Below are positions 29,970-42,273 of a DNA stretch of 64,000 bases, in pieces. The stretch covers positions 81,530 to 145,529 of the forward strand of contig JAJJLU010000331.1 of NCBI GenBank assembly GCA_023807065.1, in the 5' to 3' direction. Positions within the stretch are counted from its first letter, which is position 1; every line of letters begins with the position of its first letter. The stretch is from Isotricha intestinalis (taxonomy: Eukaryota; Ciliophora; Litostomatea; Vestibuliferida; Isotrichidae). The position numbers were made by a program, and so were the translations under genes. The notes under the pieces were generated by a model. The model ran no database searches and was not told the origin of the DNA. It saw only the letters and a program-made list of their open reading frames with translations.

Positions 29970-32900
29970 TTAGATAAAAAATAAAAATAAAAGCATAACT
30001 ATTTTATTTATTTTTATATATTCTCCTTTTACACTTTTTGGAAAGTCAAACTTAGATTCATTAGATTTAGATTTTTCATAATCAATTTTAGTTTGACTTT
30101 TACAAATAATTTTCATACTAGTATTTTTTTTTTCACCACAATTATCATAAACATAAACATAATAACCGATATTTTCATTACTATTAATATCATTATTTTC
30201 ACATTCATTTCCACATAAATTTTTTTTTTTTTCTGTTAAATTGACTGAAAATACTGATTGTGAATCTGATTTATTTTCAATTATATTAAGTTCTATTACA
30301 TTATTTGTTTCATCACCGGTTTCATCATTTGTTTTATTCCTAATTGCAAATACTTTATAATTCTCTAATGTTGAAGAAGTAGACAATTGAATTTTAAAGT
30401 CGTCTTTCATACATGCATTTATTGTTCTTATTGAAGTTTTTACCTTTGATGTTTTATAGAATAATAATATATGATTTTTTTTTAAAATTGCATTTTGAAT
30501 ATTTTGATTTGCAGTATAATTTATATAATTTATTTTATAATTATTTTGATCATATGTCTTGTTTATTAGACAGGTAATGTTATTTTCATTATTTTTATCC
30601 AAAAAACAATCGAAAATTTCATTATAAGAACCATTTCTATTTTCATTCTCCAATATTATGTTAATTTTTATCTCTGAAATATTATTATAGGGATTAAATT
30701 CAATAATAGCCTGTAATGTTGTATTTTCAATACCACAAGAAATTATTGAAATATCTCCTATAATCATAGAATCAAAATATTTAATTCTGATGTTAGTATC
30801 TTCTATATTTCCACAAATATCTTGGGTTTTAACTGAATATATTTTACTGTCAGAAATATATTCTTTAGGAACATTGCATTGTACTTTATTATCAGCAACA
30901 TTATTATCAGATGATGTTTCATTTGTGCAATATGATGTAATATTATCATTATCTAAAAATATAGAAGAAGAAAAAATATTTTTTTTAAATCTAATAAGAA
31001 AAGCATTAGAAGTTGAACTAAGTTTTATTAAAGTAGAATTAGTTTCAGGAATTACTGGATTATAATCATTATTAAATTTAACATAGGAAGTACAATTTTT
31101 AACACAACCTTTTTTTTTTTTTTCTTCTTCTTCTTCTTCTCCTTCTTCTTCTCCTTCTTCTTCTCCTTCTTCTTCAAAATAAGAAGAATTATATAAAACA
31201 TAAATCCCATCTTGAATATAATCATTAGTAGTACAACTCAAATTTAAATCTGTTGAAATATTTTGTGTACCACAATTATAAGTTATATAATTAGAATTTA
31301 TTGGATTTTTGATTGTTATATTCAATTTAGTTACTTTAGTTAATTTGTTGGCATTAAGTAAAAATTTTAATTGTGATATATTATCAACACATTTTTCCTT
31401 AATTAAATTATCTGAATTATTATCAAGATCAAAATTATAAATATTAATTACATTATTGCAACTTCCATCACATGTCCCGTTAGATTCAACAGATAATTTT
31501 ATAGTAACATTTTCTTGTTGATAACATTCATTAATAACTTCAATAGTATAATTATCAGGTGATAAATCAGAAATATCACAAGACACACATTTATTATTAG
31601 AAATATTAATATTACAAGTTTTAGAAATATTTAATGAACTACTTGCAATAAAATAAACATTTCTATTCATTTCAGGATTTATGACATTAGTAAAACAAAC
31701 ATCCACCAAAGCATCTGATCCTGATTCTTTATGATTGCCCATTAATTCTGTTGTTAAAGTATCATTTAATGGATTATTATCTGGAAAATAATAAAATGAA
31801 TTATTTTTTTCACCTCTAATAATTCTTGCATTTGATGAATTATATTGAAATTTTTCTAATTGATATTTTCCTTTTTCTTTCATAACACTTGGGTCACAAG
31901 TAAATTCAGAATCTGATTCAAAAGAACATGGAATTTCAGAAATAGAATTATTGTTGTTGGTTGTGTTCAACAAAAATGCTTTTAATTCAGTTGAGCTATT
32001 ATTTCTTATTCCGTTTTTATTTATTTTTATTGTAAAATTAGCTAAAGTTGATTTACATATTGATTCACTATTTTCTCCAAAGTTTGCATCATTAACTTCC
32101 ATTTGTAATATTTTAATTTTTATATTTGTTGTTTCATCTCCACCACATTCTGTCGATATTTTTAATGAATATTCACTATCAACTAATAAATCCTTTATTT
32201 CAGAGATTTCTCCTGTTAATTTATCACTGTTTTTTTTTAATGTATAATTATATAAATGAGATTCATTATTTTGATTAAAAAGTGTTATATTTTTTTCCAA
32301 GTCTTTTGTAGCATTTTTAGTAAAATAAATATCAAAAGTAATATTAGTATTAAAATCAATTGAAAAACTTTTTGTGTTTGAATCTCTTTTATAAGGATTA
32401 TAATCATAATTAAAAATAATAGGATTTTCAACAGAATTTGTAACAGAAGTTCCTTTTAGCTCATTATTTGAATTATAATTAATTCCAGATACATATAATT
32501 TTTTATTTCCAGTAAATGTACCATCAAAAGGAAGAACAGTACATTTAATTTGGTCTATATTATTTTCTGTGACTGTTAAATCTGTACAACTAAAATCAAA
32601 TGAAATATTCTCATTATCAGTTAATTTTCCAGTTATATTAGTTGCGCTTTCTTTTCTATCTTTTGCAGTTAAATAAAATTCAAAATCATTTAAATTTGTA
32701 CATTCATAACCTGTTGGTTTTTCAATTTGAAATGTCATACCTGTTTCAATATATACTATAACATCTAAATCTTCAATAAATCCACATGCGTTTTTCTCTT
32801 TTAAATTATATGTACCTCTTTCTAAATAATTTTCTGTTGAATATTCTCCTATTTTTATTGTACATTTACTTGAATTTGGAATTCTAACACATTTTAAATC

Positions 32901-35174
32901 ATAATTATTATCAGTATTATTATTTAACAAAAAAATAATAGTTTTGTCAGCAGTTAAATTTTGTGTATATACTAAAGTTACATTTTCATTGTAAGTTATG
33001 CTTTGTCTTTTATTTGTTGCATCTTTATCAATGGGATTGTAATCTTTATTAAAATGAAAAACTCTATTTTGATAATCAATAAGATAAGCTGCAGTGTTTG
33101 TATGATTGAATGTATAATAAACATTTCCAAACATATAATCACCATCTGCAAAAGTTTCACTTTCATTTTCTTGTTCAATTGTCATATTTAATATTCCATT
33201 ATTTATATTTCCGCTTGAAAAATTAAGTATGTTGTTAGTATTAAAAATAAAGCCATTCTTAATTTTAAATGCATTATTACTATTTAATACTGAAAATGAT
33301 ATATTTTTTGGAAGTGATGTATTAAAACAAACATCAATGTATGTATAGTTTAAAATTAATTGATCTGATGAAGAAGAACTTTGAATTATGCTATATTTAC
33401 CAATATTTATTAAATTATCACTTATACAATTATTATAATATATATCATATATTCCTTGAGGAAGAATTGTGTAATTTGAAATTGAACATATTAATTTTGA
33501 AGGATCATTTGAATTAACAGTACAATTAACATCTTTTGTAAAATTAGTAAATCTTGTTTCAGTGAATTGTAAAGTTAAAGGATCAATTTCAATTTTTTCT
33601 TCATAAGAAAAATTTAATTGAACTGGTAAAGCTCCATAATTATAATAAAGAGTTTGTAAAGTAATATTATTTGGATAAGCTTTAATTTCAATCGGTTGTC
33701 CAGGAATATTTGAAGGAATTATAACTTGAGATGACGAATCATATAATACTCCTAAAGAATAATTTCCACCAATATTTGGTAATGATTGAAGTGTGCATAC
33801 ATCTTGACATGAAAAATTAATTAAATCATTACCAGAATTTACTAAAGAACCGTTATATCCATTAATTGAATAATTATCTTCTGTAAATGCTATTGTAAAA
33901 TTTGAATTACTATTTTTATAATTACATGTAGTAAATGAATTTACTGTTGAAGTTATATTTTTAACCACTCTTTTTGATGATGGAGTAAAAACGGTATTCA
34001 AATTAGTTTCACCACAAATTTCATCATTTAAATAAATATAATAATCTGTATAAGGTAAACTTTTAATACTATTTGAGTCTGAATTTATAACACAATTTGA
34101 ATTATCCAAATAATTATTACATTGAATTTCATATGATGAAATTTGAGAATATTTTGGTTTAAAAATAAAAGAAACTCCATTGATGTGATTTATATTAATT
34201 GATAAATTACCGTTTTCTGAAGATGGTGTTTCATATTTTGGATGATCTGGATTTATTTTTATTGAAGAATTATCTAATAAAATAATACTATTATCAAATG
34301 AAATCTTGTATTTTCCTGGTGATATAGTTTCATTTATTGTATGGCAATGTAAAGATGTATCTGAATTACAAGTAATATCAATTGAAGAATTTAATGTTCC
34401 AGTTATTATTCCTGTTGGTAAATTATTAGATAATATTTCTATTTCAAAACTTATGTTTGAATTATTTTTATAACATTGTTCCATTTTTATTTCTCCTAAA
34501 ACAGTAACATTTTCTTTTTGGTCTCTAATATAAACATGTATATCACTTGGAATTTCCTCATCATAATATAATATATAATGTATTCCAGAATCTAATTTTG
34601 ATAAACTCAAACTTACATTATTATCTGAAAAAATTTGACCATTTACATCTATATAATCTGAAGAATTTTCTGATTTAAATTTAAATACAATACTTTCTTC
34701 TGGTTCATACTTCAAACTTAAATTCAAATGATCATTATTTGAATCAAAAATATGATATTTTTTTAAGGAAGTAATTGGATTATAAAACTTTAATTCATTT
34801 GGAATTTCTATAACTTTTCTTTCTTGACCATGAAAATAATAGATTTCATTTATTTTAAGAGGTAAAAATGATGAATATTCTTCTATAGGAATACAAGAAA
34901 CTTCATTTCCAGATGAACCACAATTTATTTTTACAGAGTCTCCTTTTGAATTTCTAAGATTACCTCTAATAAAAACACTATTTCCTATTGTTTCAGAAGC
35001 TGTAAAAGAAAATTTTGGAATTTGAGATGTTTGTTTTATTTCAAAAGAATCTAAAATTTTGAAATCACTTTGTAATTTTCTCTTTTTTAATATTTCTTCA
35101 TTTTTTACTCCTAAAATAAGTTTAATTTGATATAAGAGAATAAAAGGAAAAAATAATAAATTGAGTTTATACAT
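29970..35174 (-). CDS. large secreted or surface protein with repeated beta-sandwich-like units
   Basis: A 1734-residue protein with an N-terminal signal peptide (residues 1-22, MYKLNLLFFPFILLY) and a short hydrophobic C-terminal tail (INKIVMLLFLFFI), which suggests a GPI-anchor signal or terminal anchor. Between them lie many units of about 90-110 residues. They share a G-x-Y-x-L/V-x5-CG turn (GTYNLKEKNACG, SEYSLKISTECGG, KIYSVKTQDICGN, GYYVYVYDNCG) and, between units, DYNP segments (FNKDYNPIDKD, FNYDYNPYKRD, FNNDYNPVIPE). Paired Cys and very many NxS/T sites point to a disulfide-bonded, glycosylated extracellular protein. An EEEG tract sits near residue 1345. The fold is inferred as Ig-like; the family is not recognised. 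Confidence 0.82.
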   Translation of the reverse strand: MYKLNLLFFPFILLYQIKLILGVKNEEILKKRKLQSDFKILDSFEIKQTSQIPKFSFTASETIGNSVFIRGNLRNSKGDSVKINCGSSGNEVSCIPIEEYSSFLPLKINEIYYFHGQERKVIEIPNELKFYNPITSLKKYHIFDSNNDHLNLSLKYEPEESIVFKFKSENSSDYIDVNGQIFSDNNVSLSLSKLDSGIHYILYYDEEIPSDIHVYIRDQKENVTVLGEIKMEQCYKNNSNISFEIEILSNNLPTGIITGTLNSSIDITCNSDTSLHCHTINETISPGKYKISFDNSIILLDNSSIKINPDHPKYETPSSENGNLSININHINGVSFIFKPKYSQISSYEIQCNNYLDNSNCVINSDSNSIKSLPYTDYYIYLNDEICGETNLNTVFTPSSKRVVKNITSTVNSFTTCNYKNSNSNFTIAFTEDNYSINGYNGSLVNSGNDLINFSCQDVCTLQSLPNIGGNYSLGVLYDSSSQVIIPSNIPGQPIEIKAYPNNITLQTLYYNYGALPVQLNFSYEEKIEIDPLTLQFTETRFTNFTKDVNCTVNSNDPSKLICSISNYTILPQGIYDIYYNNCISDNLINIGKYSIIQSSSSSDQLILNYTYIDVCFNTSLPKNISFSVLNSNNAFKIKNGFIFNTNNILNFSSGNINNGILNMTIEQENESETFADGDYMFGNVYYTFNHTNTAAYLIDYQNRVFHFNKDYNPIDKDATNKRQSITYNENVTLVYTQNLTADKTIIFLLNNNTDNNYDLKCVRIPNSSKCTIKIGEYSTENYLERGTYNLKEKNACGFIEDLDVIVYIETGMTFQIEKPTGYECTNLNDFEFYLTAKDRKESATNITGKLTDNENISFDFSCTDLTVTENNIDQIKCTVLPFDGTFTGNKKLYVSGINYNSNNELKGTSVTNSVENPIIFNYDYNPYKRDSNTKSFSIDFNTNITFDIYFTKNATKDLEKNITLFNQNNESHLYNYTLKKNSDKLTGEISEIKDLLVDSEYSLKISTECGGDETTNIKIKILQMEVNDANFGENSESICKSTLANFTIKINKNGIRNNSSTELKAFLLNTTNNNNSISEIPCSFESDSEFTCDPSVMKEKGKYQLEKFQYNSSNARIIRGEKNNSFYYFPDNNPLNDTLTTELMGNHKESGSDALVDVCFTNVINPEMNRNVYFIASSSLNISKTCNINISNNKCVSCDISDLSPDNYTIEVINECYQQENVTIKLSVESNGTCDGSCNNVINIYNFDLDNNSDNLIKEKCVDNISQLKFLLNANKLTKVTKLNITIKNPINSNYITYNCGTQNISTDLNLSCTTNDYIQDGIYVLYNSSYFEEEGEEEGEEEGEEEEEEKKKKGCVKNCTSYVKFNNDYNPVIPETNSTLIKLSSTSNAFLIRFKKNIFSSSIFLDNDNITSYCTNETSSDNNVADNKVQCNVPKEYISDSKIYSVKTQDICGNIEDTNIRIKYFDSMIIGDISIISCGIENTTLQAIIEFNPYNNISEIKINIILENENRNGSYNEIFDCFLDKNNENNITCLINKTYDQNNYKINYINYTANQNIQNAILKKNHILLFYKTSKVKTSIRTINACMKDDFKIQLSTSSTLENYKVFAIRNKTNDETGDETNNVIELNIIENKSDSQSVFSVNLTEKKKNLCGNECENNDINSNENIGYYVYVYDNCGEKKNTSMKIICKSQTKIDYEKSKSNESKFDFPKSVKGEYIKINKIVMLLFLFFI
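31108..31185 (-). repeat. GAA/GGA microsatellite coding an EEEG tract
   Basis: Tandem GAAGAAGAAGGA-type units on the minus strand give EEEGEEEGEEEG followed by Glu and Lys runs. It sits as an in-frame insertion inside the large surface protein and ends in a homopolymer run. Confidence 0.85.
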
Positions 35175-35529
35175 TTCTTGAATAAAGATTTTTATTAAAA
35201 AAAATAATAAAATTGAAAAAAATCAATTCGAAGTTTACAAATTTAAAATGAAAACAATTAAACAAGATTGAATGATAATTATTAGGAGATTTAATAATAT
35301 TTTCAAATTTTACCATTATAAATATTTAAATATTGAATATAGACAATAAAAATATATTTTTTTATACCAAAAATGATTTTAATATTCTTTAAAATAGGAT
35401 AATCTATTTTTTTTTTTTTTTAATTATCATTTATTATTTTTGAAAAAATCATTTAATTGAATTATAAAAAATAAACTTTTTTATTTGTTTGAAAAAATAA
35501 AAAAGAAATAAAGAAAAAAAAAGAATTTT

Positions 35530-36567
35530 TTATTTTTTTGTTTTAACCCACATATTACATCCGTTGATTAAATATTTAATAAAATTTTGAGGACTTTCAG
35601 GAGCTTTTTTATTAACCAAACTAACTCCAGTTTCAACTTTAACATCAGCATGATTAATAAAACAACCTTTAGTTAAATTATTATTAATTTCTTCAAAATA
35701 ATATCCTCCAATAATCATTTCAGCCCGAATAGGATTTGATTTTTCAGGAAATTTATTATGAGAAACACTTTTATTATGATTTAAAACAATTTTATTATTA
35801 CCTAAATAATTTCTCCATAATTTAAATTTTTGAACAAAATCTCTATCAGTCATAAAAGCAGGAAATTTCATATATGAATATTGAATATAACTTTCATATT
35901 CATTATTTCCTTTTGGTATTCTTTCAATTAAATTTATTGTTTTAAATGTTTTATCCCATTTCATTCTAAAATCATAATCATCTAAAACTTCCATTATTGT
36001 TTTTAATGAATAAGGAATTTCACCAAATGCTTTTAATAATAATGCTTTTGTTCCTTCTAATTCTTTTTTATAAACTTTAATTTTATTTGTTTTATCATCT
36101 ATTGCTAATTTCCAATTTTTATCTAATGGTTCATTAAATATTGATATTATATTATATTCATCTTCGTCATCTGTTGAGTAATTTTCTGGTAATTTAATAA
36201 TATCATTTGGCGATACTTTAAATTTATATTTTTTTTCTATTTTTTTTTCTTCTTCTCTTTCTATCTTTTTCTCTTCAATAATATTACTTTTCAAATTTTC
36301 ATTTTTTTCTTCTTTTTCTATTTCAAAATTACTTTTTACTTCTGAATTCTTTTCTTCTTCATTTTCTTTTGTTATTTTATTTTGATCATTTATTAATTTT
36401 GATGAATTTAGTGGAATATTTGGTTCTATATTTTCATTTTCATTTAATATTAAATTATTTTGAAATTTTATTTCTTTTAAATCTCCTAATATATATTTTG
36501 AAGGTTTTGATGTTTGGAATATTTTTATTGAAAGCTCCTTTAGAAATGGATCAGATATTGGATACAT
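35530..36567 (-). CDS. START-domain lipid-binding protein
   Basis: A 345-residue protein. The N-terminal 125 residues are acidic, Lys/Glu-rich and probably disordered. Residues about 135-340 form a START domain: NWKLAIDDKTNKIKVYKKEL, then LKAFGEIPYSLKTIMEVLDD, RMKWDKTFKTINLIERI, SYMKFPAFMTDRDFV, and a C-terminal helix near QNFIKYLINGCNMW. START domains bind lipids such as phosphatidylcholine, ceramide or sterols in a closed groove. The substrate cannot be told from sequence by eye. There is no signal peptide or membrane span, so a cytosolic carrier or membrane-contact role is likely. The start is the ATG at 36567. Confidence 0.88.
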   Translation of the reverse strand: MYPISDPFLKELSIKIFQTSKPSKYILGDLKEIKFQNNLILNENENIEPNIPLNSSKLINDQNKITKENEEEKNSEVKSNFEIEKEEKNENLKSNIIEEKKIEREEEKKIEKKYKFKVSPNDIIKLPENYSTDDEDEYNIISIFNEPLDKNWKLAIDDKTNKIKVYKKELEGTKALLLKAFGEIPYSLKTIMEVLDDYDFRMKWDKTFKTINLIERIPKGNNEYESYIQYSYMKFPAFMTDRDFVQKFKLWRNYLGNNKIVLNHNKSVSHNKFPEKSNPIRAEMIIGGYYFEEINNNLTKGCFINHADVKVETGVSLVNKKAPESPQNFIKYLINGCNMWVKTKK

Positions 36568-37002
36568 TTTTTATTTTGATATTATTATAATTAAGAAAAT
36601 TAATGAAAAGTAAATGTTATTATTTTTTTAAATTGTTTGACAATTAATTTTTAAGGAAATTTTATTTTTTAATTATTTATTCGTATATTCTTTCTCAATA
36701 AAGTGAAATAATAAATGAAGATGGTTTTTATGTTAGGGATAAATTGATAGAAATATAATAAAATTATTCTTTATAACTTACCATGAAGGAAATTATATTA
36801 ATGGTATTAATGTTAAATAAGATTAGGAGGAAAAAGAGTTTAATGTAAATTTAAAACCTGATTAAATACTAATTCATCCAAATTTTTAAAGAGAAAATAT
36901 ATTTTATTTTTTCCTATTAAATTTATATAATCTAAATTCTTTTTATAAAATAATTAAATATATATTATTTGTTTATATATTTCTAGATACTTTAAATACT
37001 TA
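36568..37002. other. intergenic spacer, no feature seen
   Basis: About 435 bases between the START gene start and the end of the broken BEACH gene. A slightly more mixed composition at 36700-36860, but no RNA fold, repeat or frame that I can support. Confidence 0.4.
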
Positions 37003-40000
37003 TCATTGATAATCAAAAAAGAAAATTTTCATTAATTGATGATTATAACTATTATACTCATTAAAAAATAAATCCACTTTCATAATAGGTAAATTATGAA
37101 TATCTTCAATATTATTTTTTTCCTGAATAATTATTCCTTTTAAATCATATAATATAAATTTATTTTTTACATAAACAATAAATAAGGAACAGGTATCATA
37201 GATAAAAAAGAATAAATAGGAACATTATCTTTCAAACATACAGAAGAAACAAATTTTACTTTTGGTAAAGTATATTAATTTACAAAACCATCATCAGAAC
37301 AATCAATAAACATATTTAAAGAAGAATGAGATTGAATACAATTTATTTTTTTATTATGATCATTAATTCCTTTATGTAATGTGAAATTATTTTTCAAATT
37401 AAAAATTAATATACTTCCTTTATAAGTTCCACACAAAATTAAATTATATTTTTTTTCTATTTCAATCAAAGTAACTTTACTTTTATCGAAATCCATATTT
37501 TTATTTTCTAAAACAATTTCAATAAATTCAATTGTTTTTTTATCATTACCAACTTTAAGATCAATAAATCCTTCATTAATAACTTCTAAATTTAAATGAT
37601 TTATTTTAAAATCTTTAAATTCATTTTTTATATTTTTATTTTTACCACAAATTTTATGTTGAATGATTTGAATAGGATTTATTCCAAATTCAAAAAAATT
37701 TAAATAATTTTCCAATTCATTTCTTTCTCTTAAATAATTCATTCTACAATTAATAGCATCCCAATAAGTATAAAACATATATAAATTACCTATTTTTTGA
37801 GCTTCTTTTCCTCTTAAATTTATTCCAAACATTAAATCACACCATTTTTCAATATTTAATCCACTTTCTAATATTTCTCTATGTAAACTTATAAATTTAT
37901 ATTCATTATTATCACTCCAATTTGGTAAAAGAGTATTTTCTACTTTAACTTCATCATTGATTTTTTTATTTAAAACCTGAAGAAAAATCATATAAGAAGT
38001 ATTTTCAAATTCATTTGGAATTTGTAAATTTCCTAAATTTAAATGATTATTATTTATAAACATTTGAGGTAAATAAAAAAATTGAGGTATTAATTCTCTA
38101 ACATCACATTTTTCAGTAAAAGAGCTTAGAAAAGTTTTATTTATATTAATAAATAATCTATCAGGAGCATCAAAAGTTTCTCCTTGAATTTCTAAGCCAG
38201 AAATAGTAAAAGGAAATAATTTCATTAAAAAATGAGATATATATGCAGGATTTGAAAAATGAGAACCAAAAACATTAGGTATTTCATCTACCTTAATTAA
38301 TGGATTTGATATATATTCTTCAAAATCATAATTATATTGTGGAAACGGATTTTCTTTTATTAATTTTATATTTTTTTCTTCTAAATTCATTTTATACGTA
38401 TTTATATAAATTTCTTTACGTATTTTTCCTCTTTCTGTTAATTCCATTAATCCTATAGGAAGTGAAAAATCTCTTATATAATTGTTTATTATTTTTTCTT
38501 TTGTTAATTTTTCCTCTTTTGATGGTTTTAAAGGAGTAATATCAAAGTTTGTAATTATCCAAGGAAATATTGGATATTGGGTTAAATCATTTAATGATCT
38601 ATTTCCTAATATATTTGATAACATTAAATAATGAAATGTTGATATATTATTTGTTTGCCATTCTTTTATTATATTTTCATAATCATTTATATATGATATT
38701 GATTTATTTTCAGGATTAAAATATCCTATTATATTTATATTAGGATTTTCTTTGTTTTTTTTGACATTATTTTTAATTGGGTTTAAATTAACTTTCATTA
38801 AAAGTTTTTTTATAAATAAATCTCTTTGTTTTTCATTTTCAAATTCAAAAAAATATGATTTGGTTTCTGTGTAAATTTCTATACTTTGATATTCATATAA
38901 ATAATATCTTTTCATTATAAATTTAATATCTGAATATTTAATTAAATAAAATTTCTTTTTGTTTGTTTTAAAATAACAACTTCGACATATTTCTTCATTA
39001 TCATTTTTCACTTTCAATTCATTCGAATTTTTAACTATTTTATTTTTTTTTTTAATTTTTTCTGGATTCATTTTAAATTCGAAAGAATAAAAAATCAAAT
39101 GATTTGAAAATAATTGTAATTTTCCTTTATAATTACTAATTAAATTAATGAAACAAACATTGAATCCAGTAAAATATTTATCAAAAAAAAAGAGAGGTTT
39201 ATATTTAAATTTATAAGATAAATCAATATGGTAAAATTCTTGATAATCAAAATTGAAAATGTTTAAATAAATATCTTTTTTATCATTTTGAAGATAAAAT
39301 TTAAAATCTAAAATTGGAACAATTAAAGGTTGACTAAATTCACTTGTTAAATGATTTGATATTTTATATATTTTTTTATTATAATTTTGTGAATTATCAT
39401 TATTAATATTATTATAAAAATAACTTAGATCCGAGTAAGGACCGTTAAAAGAAAATAATTTTTTCTTAATTTGTTTATAAGATTTCTTTAAATTAATTAA
39501 TTCTATTATATTTGGATCTTCAAATAATTCATTTGATAATTGTTCTAAATCAAATTTAATAATATCATTTTCTTCATCAATTGGATAATCAATAGAAGAA
39601 CTATTTTTATTTAAAATAATTTTACATATTAATTCGATATTATATTCATTTTCCATAATTGGAAAATTTTCAATATATTTGGTAATTGCTATAAATAAAC
39701 ATGACTCTTCTTTATATTTTTTTTGGTTAAAATAATTTATATACTCAATTATATAAAAAAAAATTGAATAAAAATAATTTTTGAGCTCTCCATTATCTAA
39801 ATATAAAATATTAAAAGAAATAAATTTTAAATGAACTTCAAAAAAAAAATAAAAAAATCTTTATTTTCTTGATTTTTATTTGAAAATAAAGCTATTAAAT
39901 TATTATCATGTGAAAATAAATATTTACATATTTCTATAAATTTAATATATGATTTTATTATTTCAATTTTATTTTCATCGAAATATAATTTATAAAAATA

Positions 40001-42012
40001 ATAAAATGATATTTTATTAAAAACTTCTTTCTCATTTTTTAATAAATAATTTCCAAAAGTATAATCTGAATATTCCATTTTATTATATAAAAGTTTACCA
40101 ATACCTTTAAATTCATTTATTCTATTAAAATCTATAAGAAAATTTTCTAATTTATCTCTTTTAATATCTTCATTTTCTTCTTCTTCTTCAAATTTAAATT
40201 TATTATCGAAAGTTTGAGTTATTATTTCTTCAAATTGATTTAATTTGTTTTTATAAAACTCATTTATATTTGCACTTTCATTTACTTTCAAATATATTTC
40301 TACAAATATTTTCAATAAAATTTTAAAAATTGTATGATATTCATTTTTTGGAAATCCAGATATATAAATAAATTCAATCAATTCATTTATTAATTTAAAT
40401 TCAAATATTTTATCATTTTTGCATAATTCCACATATAAACTTAAAGAAAAATTGTAAACTCCTTTTTTATTTTTAATTATAATTTTTTCTTTTAAATAAG
40501 AACAAAATGTCATTTCAATCAATAAAAAAGATATTTTTTCTTTTTCAAAATCATCATTAAAGATTGATTTTAATTAATTTATAATTTCTTTAGACTCTCT
40601 TCTAGATTTTAAATCTTCTGATAAATTTTTCTTATTTATTATTTCAAATAAATATGAAATAATATTAATTTCAATAGAAATTGGTACAATTAATTTATTT
40701 ATATTATTATTTTCACTTAATTTTTTAGATTCAATTTGTGGATCAATCAAAATTTTTGTCAATTCAATTTTTTGATATATATTAATTTTGAAAGGATTTA
40801 TTTTATTATTAAATAATATTTGAAATTCTTTTATTAATTAAAATATTTTATTTAATAATAATTTCTTAAATTTTTCTTCTAAATAAAAATAATTATTTAA
40901 TGATAAATTTATAAAACTATTCAAACATTCCCAAATTAAATATTTATTATTATCATTTATTTCAATGATTTTTAAAGTATTTAGGAAAAATTCATAAAAT
41001 TTATTTATGTTTTTAGGACAATGCCCATTATTAAGTAAATTAATAAAATATATTTTTTCTTTTATATTTGCATTTCTAAATAAAAATTCTCCTATTTTAA
41101 TAAGACTATTTATTAATTCATTTTTAATTTCAGAAATTTGAATCATAAGATATAAATTATTCTCTAATAAAAGATTTTGGTAATTTTCATATATTTGATT
41201 TAAGTATTTTTCTTGTTCTTCTAAATTAAGATTTCCAATAACAGATAAATTTAACACAAGAGATTTAATGAAAAATATATCAAAATTAAAGTTTTGTGCT
41301 TTAAATATATGAAATATAATTCTATAAAAATCACTATAATGATTTGGATTCATAAAAATTGATACCAAAGAAAAAAAATTTGTATCTAATGCATGTTTTA
41401 TATTTTCTTGATTATCATTTATTATTTTCAAAATATTTAATAAACACAAATTAATTTGATCATTTAAATCATTTTGGTTATAAGAAAAGTTTTTAAATGC
41501 AATTTCATATAAAGGTAAAAATATATTTACTCCTCCTAAGACAAAAATATTTGATTGTTCTTTTTCTTCAATAAGAAATAAATTAAATATAAAATCAATT
41601 ATATTTAAATATTTTTTCATATTTATATTTTTTTTTCTAACCATAGATCCTATAATTCTTAAACAATAAAATAATTTATCTTTTTCTAAATTTATTCTTT
41701 TCTTTAATAAATTTATAATTTTGATTATAATTTTTGCTTCTTGACCAAATTCAAAGTATAAATCAAATAAAATTTGATAAAATAATTTATTGTTTGAATT
41801 TTTAGTTAAATCACTTTCATATAAATATTGTAATATATGTATATGTTTATTAAAATAATTAAATAAAAATTCGAAAATAGTATTTTGTGAAAAAATTCAT
41901 TCATATTTCCTAAATCATTATAAAACTTAATTAAATCTATTTTTTCTGTTTCATTTCTCTCTTCGAATTTTTTTTCAATGATATTTAATATTTTATTTTC
42001 TTCATTTTCCAT
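37003..42012 (-). pseudogene. BEACH-domain gene with six disabling lesions
   Basis: A gene of about 1670 codons running from an ATG at 42012 to a TGA at 37003. The N-terminal half is helical. Then come a PH-like domain (codons read from about 38770-39060), a well-conserved BEACH domain (about 37700-38680, including LSNILGNRSLNDLTQYPIFP and WCDLMFGINLRG) and C-terminal WD40 blades. It is interrupted by frame changes at T-runs (41890-41895 and 39840-39849) and near 37188, and by in-frame TAA codons at 40838, 40574 and 37275. At 37275 the conserved blade reads GFVN-stop-YTLP. No GT-AG intron explains these. BEACH proteins act in vesicle traffic. A recent pseudogene is likeliest; local assembly errors are the alternative. 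Confidence 0.7.
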
Positions 42013-42273
42013 AAAAAAATTAAACAAAAATCAATTAAAATTATGTTTTAATTAGAAAAGTAAATTATAATATTTATATTAATTTGTTATAAGAATATAT
42101 TCATTCTTTTAAAAACATAATGAATTTATAATCCTTTGAATTAATATATTTCTAATATTATTTGATTAAATTTATTTTCCTATATAAATGATAGTATTTA
42201 ATTTAATGATGAAAAAAATTGTAAAAATAATAGTTTTATAATATTTAAAATTGTTTAAATTACTATAAAAAAA

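Noticed and set aside
32996..33191. Two overlapping short frames on opposite strands
   Set aside because: Both are shadows of the large surface-protein gene.
40574..40840. Introns as the explanation for the TAA codons in the BEACH gene
   Set aside because: No GT donor and AG acceptor in fitting phase flank these codons, and at 37275 the stop falls inside a conserved blade.
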